A stretch of 64,000 bases of DNA from CAVZAB01 sp963773155 (GTDB lineage: Bacteria; Pseudomonadota; Alphaproteobacteria; Rhizobiales; Beijerinckiaceae), in the NCBI GenBank assembly GCA_963773155.1, contig CAVZAB010000004.1:1-64000 (forward strand), in the 5' to 3' direction. Made by a program: the position numbers and the translations under genes. Below, in pieces: positions 16,623 to 23,672 of this stretch; position 1 is the stretch's first letter; the number at the start of each line of letters is the position of its first letter. The notes beneath the pieces were generated by a model. It was not told the DNA's origin. It made no database searches and worked only from the letters and a program-made list of their open reading frames with translations.

Positions 16623-17972
16623 TCAGAAAGATTTACGAAGTGATTTGAACGAAGCACGCAACTCCGACACGAACAACGCCGGCTGTTCCCATGCCGCGAA
16701 ATGACCGCCCTTGGGCATCTTGTTGTAATGGATTAGGTTGGTATACGCTTGCTCGGTCCAGCTTTTTGGCGCGGTGTATATCTCATCGGGGAAGGCGCTC
16801 ACTGCCGTGGGAAGCTGCACTTGTTTCGGGGCGAAAAACGCGAGCTTGCTTTCCCAATAAAGACGCGCCGACGACACTGCCGTATTCGTCAACCAGTAGA
16901 GCGTTATGTTGTCGAGGACATCGTCGCGCGAGAGGCCTTCGGCCTCCCCGTCGAAGACCCGCGCGATCATCGCCTGGCTGGCGGCGTCGTGATCGAGGAT
17001 CCACGCCGCCAAACCGATGGGGGAATCGGCAAGCCCATAAAGCGTCTGCGGGCGGTGCGCCATTTCGTTGGCGTAGCCCAAGCCGTTCTTGTAGAAAATG
17101 TCCAGCTGCGCGTAAGCACGCGCCTCATCGGGAGATAGACCGGCAGGCGGCGGACCGTCGGCCGTGAGCGCTGCCGCAATATCGTCAGGAACGGTAGCCG
17201 GCATGTTTGTGTGGATGCCAACCAGTCCCGGCGGAGTTTGCAGCGCCATCTGTTCAGTCACGGCATTGCCCCAGTCGCCACCCTGCGCGACATAGTGCTG
17301 ATATCCGAGGCGCGTCATCAGCACGGACCAGGCGCGCGCAATCCGTTGCGGATCCCACCCGGTCGCGATCGGCTTGCCGGAAAATCCGTAGCCGGGCAGC
17401 GACGGGATTACGACGTCGAAAGCGTCTGACGCGCTCGCGCCATTCGCGGTCGGATTGGTGAGCGGATCGATGACCTTGAGCTGTTCGATGACTGAGCCGG
17501 GCCAGCCATGCGTGATGATGATCGGTAGCGCGTTCGGATGCGTAGAGCGGACGTGAATGAAGTGGATGTCGAGTCCGTCGATCTCAGTGATGAAGTTCGG
17601 AAGCGCTTTCAGCCGTGCCTCGCATTTGTGGAACTCGTGTTCCGTCGACCAGTATTGGGCGAGTTTTTGAACCGTCGCGAGCCGGACGCCTTGCGACGCG
17701 TCGGAGACGAGTTCGCGCTCGGGCCAGCGCGTCATCTTTGTCCGCCTGCGGAGCTCGGTAAGCTCCTCTTCCGGAAAGCTCACGCTAAAACGGCGAATGG
17801 CGGCGTCTTTCATGTTGCCCTCCTTTTGAGGCGGCGAAGCTGCGTGAGTTGCTCCGACTGCGGACATCGGCATAAGCGACGCCATGAGGCTCGCCGTGGC
17901 GTGCCGGAGCCCCTCTCGGCGGCTAATCGGCACATGCCGTGTCGTCTGTGGATCGCCTGCTTTATAGGTCAT
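16623..17972 (-). CDS. Tat-exported epoxide hydrolase (paralogue)
   Basis: A 449-residue paralogue of the downstream enzyme. The N-terminus holds a twin-arginine signal (ISRREGLRH at about residues 16-24) with hydrophobic LMASLMPMSAVGATHAA. A short spacer with Met54 follows; that Met, preceded by a GGAGGGCAAC-type ribosome site, could give a cytoplasmic short form. The EHN domain (FSVSFPEEELTELRRRTKMT, RWPE), HGWPGS, nucleophile Asp233 in QGGDWG and GGHFAAWE are all kept. Two secreted copies side by side suggest use of an external epoxide, or defence against one. The substrate is unknown. Confidence 0.9.
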   Translation of the reverse strand: MTYKAGDPQTTRHVPISRREGLRHATASLMASLMPMSAVGATHAASPPQKEGNMKDAAIRRFSVSFPEEELTELRRRTKMTRWPERELVSDASQGVRLATVQKLAQYWSTEHEFHKCEARLKALPNFITEIDGLDIHFIHVRSTHPNALPIIITHGWPGSVIEQLKVIDPLTNPTANGASASDAFDVVIPSLPGYGFSGKPIATGWDPQRIARAWSVLMTRLGYQHYVAQGGDWGNAVTEQMALQTPPGLVGIHTNMPATVPDDIAAALTADGPPPAGLSPDEARAYAQLDIFYKNGLGYANEMAHRPQTLYGLADSPIGLAAWILDHDAASQAMIARVFDGEAEGLSRDDVLDNITLYWLTNTAVSSARLYWESKLAFFAPKQVQLPTAVSAFPDEIYTAPKSWTEQAYTNLIHYNKMPKGGHFAAWEQPALFVSELRASFKSLRKSF

Positions 17973-18236
17973 TCGGCGGTCTCCATCGCGATACCGAGCG
18001 GCGGTTGAGCCCCCATAAAGTACTAAGGCTTATCGGATTCAAAATCCATAGGACGAAGGTATCGGCGATACGTTCGGACCATGCGCACTCGGGCATTCAG
18101 AAGCCCCGCGGGCTTTCGGCCGGATGATACATTTCACATTCCCGTTTTGGGTGGAGAGAGACGCCGGATTGAGTTTGCTAGTACCGCGGTGATTGTGACT
18201 CTTTGGTCGTGTCTTGAAAGGTGCGGCCCATTTTTG

Positions 18237-18400
18237 GCGCGAGCCTGTGAACAGCCATTTGATGCGGCCGTGCGCGGTATTTCGCTGTCGTTCCCAGGCG
18301 ATAATTTCGGGGAAGAGGGCCTTCGGATCGTCGATTCTGCGATCTGGGAGCTGGCCTCACAGCACGCCGGTCTCGATCTCGGCAGTACCGTCGCGCCGGT
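18237..18400 (-). pseudogene. IS630-family transposase C-terminal fragment
   Basis: Reading left, TAEIETGVL keeps the region around the last catalytic glutamate (family MAEIEIGVL), then a stop codon where the family has R, then GQLPDRRIDDPKALFPEIIA and WERQRNTAHGRIKWLFT, close to the IS630 C-terminus. The front of the transposase and both element ends are not seen. The 650 bases around it (18000-18655) hold no other recognisable gene. Confidence 0.65.
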
Positions 18401-18655
18401 ACTCGGCCGGTTTCTTGCCTTTATCCACCTCTTGCTGACTGAGACCGCGGCGCGCTTGTGCAGTGGCGTTGGGTTTCCCGGTATCGCCAGCAGACGGGAT
18501 TGTTACACGGCGAACACGGCTCGGACCGTGCGCTCGGGTTCGTCGGGGCGGCGCCGGTCGGCGGCGTCGCAGTGCGCCGAGCCGCAGCGGCTGCTTTAGT
18601 AACACGGTTCAACGCCAACGTTAGTACGATCAGGTCACCGCCGATTTCACGTATT

Positions 18656-19078
18656 CTACTTCGACCGGCCGACCGCACCTATCATCGACTGTGCCGTGTC
18701 AGTATGGTGATGAACAATCTTCCAAGCTCCCGATTCTCGACGATAGATATTCGTGACGCGACATTCGCCGGTCACCGGCTGTCCAGCTAGGGTAAACTTC
18801 ACATATTCGACACCCAGTTCGTAGGCCGCGTCCCCGGCGATTTGAATGAGTTGATCTCTCAGCTCAACTTGCCCCCCTGCGGAAAGTTGCGCCACCTTCT
18901 CCCATGAGTTCTTGACCTTGTCCCACCCGACCTCCCTACCGCCGATCGGGTGCATTGTCGTCACCGTCGCGCTGTGTGACCAGATGTCTCCCAATGGACC
19001 GGCATCTCCATTGAGCATGCGGTTTAACGCTGCGTAGAATTTTTCTGATGCTGCGCGAACTTCGCTTACCGTCGTCAT
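18656..19078 (-). CDS. SnoaL/NTF2-like protein
   Basis: A 140-residue cytoplasmic protein of the NTF2-like fold. The start at 19078 (MTTVSEVRAASEKFYAALNR) follows GGGGAGACA. Family features are the N-terminal helix, GDAGPLGDIWSHSATVTTMH, the tandem GGREVGWDKVKNSWE, and the sheet ending GAWKIVHHHTDTAQ. Such proteins are often small isomerases or binding domains with unknown ligands. It is intact, with no clear operon partner. Confidence 0.8.
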   Translation of the reverse strand: MTTVSEVRAASEKFYAALNRMLNGDAGPLGDIWSHSATVTTMHPIGGREVGWDKVKNSWEKVAQLSAGGQVELRDQLIQIAGDAAYELGVEYVKFTLAGQPVTGECRVTNIYRRESGAWKIVHHHTDTAQSMIGAVGRSK

Positions 19079-19451
19079 GATTGTCTCCCCAGCAATCTGC
19101 TTTGTGTGACGTCCTTGGACGGGATCATCTTGCACCCTCTAAAGCTTGACGGCTAGCTCGCCTGAAGTGAATAGGCGAGTTCAGCCCGGAAGGGTGCGGC
19201 CTTTCCGCCTTGGACGGCAAGGATTGTGAACGAGCCAAATATTCGAATTGCAAATCTCGTGAGGATGCAACCGGCCGCTTCGAAGACGCAAAAACCGCCA
19301 ATACTTTCTACAGGCAATCGTCAAAAGAAAGGGGTAGTCCCAAAGCCATCCTCTTTTGTCGGCGCTCGGGCTTCCTTTCGTTGAGTGCTGTTTCGCCTTA
19401 CGATTTTTGACAATGCTACGCCCATCGAACTCGCGACAACTCGTCGATGAA

Positions 19452-19556
19452 TTACCGAGCCGGCATTAGTGGATGCGAATTCAAAAGGGCCAGCCCAATT
19501 GCAACAGCGAAACCCGGTAGCATCCCAATCAGGATCTTCGATATGTTCAATAACAT
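19452..19556 (-). CDS. 34-residue single-span membrane protein
   Basis: A short frame from ATG 19556 to TAA at 19452: MLLNISKILIGMLPGFAVAI then GLALLNSHPLMPAR. The start has an almost perfect Shine-Dalgarno, TTGGAGG, six bases upstream. About 20 residues in the middle form one membrane helix, with a short tail. No homologue is recognised. The good ribosome site and the promoter-like AT-rich region upstream argue for a real gene. Confidence 0.5.
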   Translation of the reverse strand: MLLNISKILIGMLPGFAVAIGLALLNSHPLMPAR

Positions 19557-19564
19557 GGTAACCT

Positions 19565-19640
19565 CCAATTACCATATTGTAGCCATAATTTTATCTAGTT
19601 CTAGCCATATTTGACATTTCATACGTAAATTCACGTACGG
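19565..19640 (-). promoter_or_regulatory. AT-rich promoter region with inverted and direct repeats
   Basis: Upstream of the 34-residue gene. An inverted repeat TACGT-N6-ACGTA lies at 19622-19637 and looks like an operator. Between it and the start, the sequence TATGGCTA occurs twice on the minus strand (near 19601 and 19580) and a TACAAT-like -10 hexamer lies near 19575. The AT content is far above the surroundings. Confidence 0.4.
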
Positions 19641-20104
19641 GGCCGCCTCGATTGGAGCCCTGCTTGTTTCGGATCGACGTATAGAACATATCGTGAACAA
19701 TTGGGCCTGTCAAGTCAGGGCCCTAGGGAGTTAACGCCCTGAATAGGCCAATGATGTGTGAATTAGGCCCGATTTGGGTCCCAATTGTAACCCCCTCTGT
19801 GAGGCTTGGCAGAGTCTTTCCCTTTGAGCTTCAAGCGTCCGGAAGAACGTCTGGGGATTATAGGCATGGGTCTGATTGTCCAGATACGTCGAGCCCACTT
19901 GTAGGACTTCGGCAGGCGCATTGTGGGCCCGACGCTCAATGACAAATACCGAATTTCGCTTCTGTCAACCCGATCGAAAGTCGGCCTCGCTATTCCATTG
20001 AACACAGCCTCATCGACCGTAGAAATGGCTCGCTGCCAAATCGTCAACGGCGTGCTAACCCCATTGAACGCAGCGTCTTTTCGCGTTACAGCCCCGTCGG
20101 CAAA
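19641..20104. other. no supported gene
   Basis: About 460 bases downstream of the hypA remnant, where hypB might be expected. No GTPase motif or histidine-rich stretch of HypB can be read in any frame. It holds an AGGGCCCT palindrome near 19718. Confidence 0.45.
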
Positions 20105-20442
20105 TCAAGCCGCCTCCTCGATTTCCAACTCGCGAATTTTTAGTTCCTCACCGACCAACCGATCTATGACGCGCGAGCCGCACGCAGGCGGGAAACAACG
20201 TCTCGGTGACGAACTTCTCGCCGCATGACCGGTATCGGCTACGACTTCTCAATCCTGTTGACAAAAGGACGCGCTCCATCGAGCGGCGTAGCGCTGGCAA
20301 CGACGTTGAAGCAGAACAGGGTCGCGTCCGGCTTGACGCATGAATGCTGCAAGGCATCGAGGATTGCGCGTTAGACGCAGTGGCCCTTCGCCGTCCCCTC
20401 GACGATTGCGGCGATGTTGCGGGCAATGCAGAGCTCATGCAT
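20105..20442 (-). pseudogene. hypA: hydrogenase nickel-insertion protein HypA, broken
   Basis: Starts with MHELCIARNIAAIVEGTAKG and then an in-frame TAA after HCV. The frame goes on as RAILDALQHSCVKPDATLFC FNVVASATPLDGARPFV in two pieces. A shift gives RSCGEKFVTETLFPAC, which has lost two of the four zinc cysteines, and another shift ends in LVGEELKIRELEIEEAA and TGA at 20105. HypA carries nickel to the hydrogenase large subunit, so this operon can no longer finish a hydrogenase on its own. The remnant is 338 bases against about 340 for a whole gene, so decay is recent. Confidence 0.82.
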
Positions 20443-20483
20443 AGTCAACCCCTAAATTCGAGCGTGATCCTGACCGATCAAAT

Positions 20484-21551
20484 TCAGCAAATCCTTGGTA
20501 GTTGCTCTCCGACTAACATATCAACAATACGCCGACCGCCGAATACTGTTTGCATAGTGACTCGACCGGCTTTCCCGCATCCGGCATGGCCGATCAGGGC
20601 AGAGTGCCCACCGAGCGGATGGGCACGAAGCGCAGACAGAGCAGCAGCGGCTTGGTCGGCTGGCACAGCAATAACGACCTTACCCTCGTTAGCCAGATAG
20701 AGCGGGTCGAGCCCAAGCAATTCGCAGAAGCCCCGCACGTCCTCGCGCAGCGGCGTTAGATTCTCGTCAATCTCGATCGAAACGCCGGATGCATCCGCAA
20801 TTTCATTGAGCACGGTAGCGATGCCGCCACGCGTCGGGTCACGAATGCAGCGGGTGTCCGGGGCCGCCGCAAGCAGCGTATCGATCAGCTCATGAAGTGC
20901 AGCGCAATCGCTGTTGATTGTGGTTTCTAGTGCCATGTCGCCGCGTGCGCAGAGAATGGCAGCGCCGTGCTCGCCGAGCAGTCCGTTGACCAGAATGGCG
21001 TCGCCCGGCCTCACCCGATTGACACCGAGCTCCAGACCCGGTCTGATCACGCCGATGCCGGTTGTGGTGATAAAGATCTTATCGCAGGCGCCACGCTGGA
21101 CAACCTTGGTGTCGCCGGTGACGATCGCTACGCCAGCGACGCGCGCAGCCTCCGCCATCGACAACGCGATGCGGCGTAGCAACTCGACCGTCATGCCTTC
21201 CTCGACGACCACGGCGCAAGAGAGGTAGAGCGGCTTTGCGCCACTCACGGCGAGGTCGTTGACCGTGCCGTAAACGGCGAGTTTACCGATGTCGCCGCCG
21301 GGGAAGAACAGCGGATCGACAACGAAACTGTCGGTCGTGAATGCTAGACGGTCGCCGTGCAATGCGAGTCCTGCCAGTTCGAAGCGGGCCTGATCCTCCA
21401 ACACTTCGGGCGCTGCACTGGCGAAGGCACTAATGAAACAATCATCGATCAGATCCTTCATCGCCTTGCCGCCGCCACCATGGGCAAGCGTCACGTTCGG
21501 CACGAACACGCGTCCAAGCGCGCGACTCCGCGGGAGCCGCGGGATATTCAT
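20484..21551 (-). CDS. hypE: hydrogenase expression/formation protein HypE
   Basis: Dehydrates the carbamoyl group on its own C-terminal cysteine to a cyanide ligand for the [NiFe] centre. The 355 residues show LAHGGGGKAMKDLIDDCF, then FTTDSFVVDPLFFPGGDIGK and LAVYGTVNDLAVSGAKP, the AIR-synthase-type ATP site, CIRDPTRGGIATVLNEIA, and the required C-terminal PRIC. Its ATG overlaps the hypD stop (ATGA), so the two are coupled. The gene is intact. Confidence 0.95.
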   Translation of the reverse strand: MNIPRLPRSRALGRVFVPNVTLAHGGGGKAMKDLIDDCFISAFASAAPEVLEDQARFELAGLALHGDRLAFTTDSFVVDPLFFPGGDIGKLAVYGTVNDLAVSGAKPLYLSCAVVVEEGMTVELLRRIALSMAEAARVAGVAIVTGDTKVVQRGACDKIFITTTGIGVIRPGLELGVNRVRPGDAILVNGLLGEHGAAILCARGDMALETTINSDCAALHELIDTLLAAAPDTRCIRDPTRGGIATVLNEIADASGVSIEIDENLTPLREDVRGFCELLGLDPLYLANEGKVVIAVPADQAAAALSALRAHPLGGHSALIGHAGCGKAGRVTMQTVFGGRRIVDMLVGEQLPRIC

Positions 21552-22714
21552 GACACGGTAGCCGGTCGTTGCACCACCTTTCCGACAGCATCGCGCTTGA
21601 TGCCGCCATACTGATAGTAGGCCGCGCAGGCGCCCTCAGACGAAACCATCAGAGCGCCAAGCGGTACTTCCGGCGTGCATGCCGTGCCGAACACCTTGCA
21701 CTGCCATGGTTTTATAACGCCCTTCAGCACCTCGCCGCATTGGCAGGCCTTCGGGTCGGCGATTTTGACGCCGGGAATTGCGAATTTCCGCTCGGCATCA
21801 AAGTTCGCGTATTCGTTCCGCAGCTTGACGCCGGAACGGTCGATAGAGCCCAATCCGCGCCATTCAAAGAATTCGCGCAGCTCGTAGACCTTGCCTACAG
21901 CGACAAGCGCCGCGCTATTGCCCGCCTCCGACACGATGCGCGTATATTGGTTCTCGATTTCGGCGCGGCCGTCCCTGATTTGCTTCAGCACCATCCAGAT
22001 GGATTGCAACACATCGAGGGGCTCGAATCCAGCCACAACCATTGGCCTCCTGTAAAGCTCGGCGATGAACTCGTAGGGCGCCGTGCCGATCACCATGGAG
22101 ACGTGGCCGGGCCCCAAAAACCCATCGAGATGCAGATCGGGACTGTTGAGGATCGCCCTGATCGTCGGTACGATGGTGATGTGGTTGCAAAACACTGAAA
22201 AGTTCTCAATACCCTCGGCCTCGGCCTGAAGCACAGTCAGCGCTGTCGACGGCATTGTGGTCTCGAAGCCGAGGCCGAAGAACACCACTTCGCGGTTCGC
22301 GTTCTTACGCGCCAAAGTCAGCGCGTCCATCGGCGAATAGACCATGCGCACGTCGGCGCCCTCGGCCTTGGCCTGCTGCAGGCTTTTCTTCGAACCGGGC
22401 ACGCGCATGGCGTCGCCGAAGGTGGTGAAAATGACCTCTCGACGCTCGGCAATTGCCACGCAATCGTCGACCCGGCCCATCGGCAGTACGCAGACCGGAC
22501 AGCCCGGTCCATGAACCAGTTCTATGGCGTCGGGCAGCATGCCCTCCAGCCCGTATCGGAAGATCGAATGGGTATGGCCGCCGCAGACCTCCATGATATT
22601 GATTGGTCGAACCTTGGCGATCGCGATCGTTGCGACGAGCTTGTCGATTTCCCTAATCAGGATCGCCGCCTTTTCTCGGTCGCGGAATTCGTCGGCATAT
22701 TTCATTGGACGCAT
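21548..22714 (-). CDS. hypD: hydrogenase maturation protein HypD
   Basis: [4Fe-4S] scaffold that with HypC builds the Fe(CN)2CO unit. The start is placed at 22714 (MRPMKYADEFRDREKAAILI), with GGAG five bases upstream; the open frame extends further upstream only because it overlaps the end of the SIS gene. Hallmarks are VCGGHTHSIFRYGLEGMLP, HGPGCPVCVLPMGRVD, FFGLGFETTMPSTALT, GFLGPGHVSMVIG and the cluster cysteines in CQCGEVLKG and FGTACTPEVPLG. The gene is intact at 388 residues and is translationally coupled to hypE. Confidence 0.95.
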   Translation of the reverse strand: MRPMKYADEFRDREKAAILIREIDKLVATIAIAKVRPINIMEVCGGHTHSIFRYGLEGMLPDAIELVHGPGCPVCVLPMGRVDDCVAIAERREVIFTTFGDAMRVPGSKKSLQQAKAEGADVRMVYSPMDALTLARKNANREVVFFGLGFETTMPSTALTVLQAEAEGIENFSVFCNHITIVPTIRAILNSPDLHLDGFLGPGHVSMVIGTAPYEFIAELYRRPMVVAGFEPLDVLQSIWMVLKQIRDGRAEIENQYTRIVSEAGNSAALVAVGKVYELREFFEWRGLGSIDRSGVKLRNEYANFDAERKFAIPGVKIADPKACQCGEVLKGVIKPWQCKVFGTACTPEVPLGALMVSSEGACAAYYQYGGIKRDAVGKVVQRPATVS

Positions 22715-22728
22715 CCTTTCTCCGCCGT

Positions 22729-23350
22729 TTAACCGCGTTCGCCGGCAAGCAGAGTGCGAACGAGGTCCCATAGAATGTGATAGGCCGCAATGCGGCATTC
22801 CTGAGTTCGATGGATCGAGGCACGGCACGACAAGGCAGTGGCTAACGGTGCCAGGCGACATCATTCGGTCGCCCTCACCGCCAGGGAGCCTGATGGTGCC
22901 AACGCCCATTTTCTTCGCCCCCGGCAGTACCGATACCAGGCCTTGCGAACTGCACCCCTTGTCGAAATGCCGATCAGCGCGTCACCCTTGCGGGCGTGTG
23001 CCAAAAGCTGGCGGATAAAGATATGCCAGAAGCCAAAATCGTTGCCGACGGCAGAGATCACCGCAAGGCCAGCGCCCGGATTGGGTGCAGCCAGCACCGG
23101 CCGCCCGGCAGTGACGGGATGCACGAACTCAACCACGACGTAGCTGGCGTCGAAAATCCAGCCTCCGTTGCCCATTGACAAAAAGCTGGCCATTGTTGCC
23201 GTAGACGCCAGCGAGGGTTTGGGCGGCAGCCACGAGAATATCTGCCTGGCGACTGAGAAGGCGCTCGATGGTCCCGCGTGTAACGCGCGCTTTCTCGGCA
23301 CCCATTTCCGGGTCCTGCACCTTGGGTACAAGAAACCGGTACAGGCTCAT
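22729..23350 (-). pseudogene. SIS-domain phosphosugar isomerase-like protein, frameshifted
   Basis: Lies between hypC and hypD. From about 23350 it reads MSLYRFLVPKVQDPEMGAEK and LLSRQADILVAAAQTLAGVY. Near 23180 it must shift to MGNGGWIFDASYVVVEF and ISAVGNDFGFWHIFIRQLLA, HARKGDALIGIST, typical of GmhA-like SIS folds (GNGGSA, TAIGND, GISTSGNS). Two more shifts give MGVGTIRLPGGEGDRMM and ECRIAAYHILWDLVRTLLAG with TAA at 22729-22731. The gene's last stop is 15 bases before hypD. Its steady place in the operon suggests a role in hydrogenase maturation or expression that is not established. Confidence 0.75.
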
Positions 23351-23390
23351 CAAATTCTGGTCGCCTTCGCTGGGCAATGTGGCAAGCCTT

Positions 23391-23672
23391 CTAGTGCATC
23401 GCGGATAGGCGCATGGCTTCCAGCTCGGCCTGCGCCTCACCGAGCTCAGTGAGGATTTTCAACGTCTCGGTCGCCTGGTGCTCGTCGATTCTGCTCATGG
23501 CGAAACCGACATGCACGAGCACCCAGTCGCCGACGCAGTCATCGACGGAGTGTGTCTCGTTGACGATGCAGGCGATGTTAATCTGCCGCCTGACGCCGCT
23601 TACGTCTACCGTCGCCAGTTTCTTCTGATGGTCGTCGATTTTGACGATCTTTCCCGGAACGCCAAGGCACAT
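23391..23672 (-). CDS. hypC: hydrogenase maturation chaperone HypC
   Basis: A 93-residue chaperone that carries the Fe(CN)2CO group with HypD and binds the large-subunit precursor. It begins with the required MCLGVPGKI, in which Cys2 is the active residue, and goes on with the beta-barrel VKIDDHQKKLATVDVSGVRR, then VGDWVLVHVGFAMSRIDEHQ. The start ATG is within the end of hypF. The gene is intact. A short 40-base gap separates it from the SIS remnant. Confidence 0.93.
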   Translation of the reverse strand: MCLGVPGKIVKIDDHQKKLATVDVSGVRRQINIACIVNETHSVDDCVGDWVLVHVGFAMSRIDEHQATETLKILTELGEAQAELEAMRLSAMH

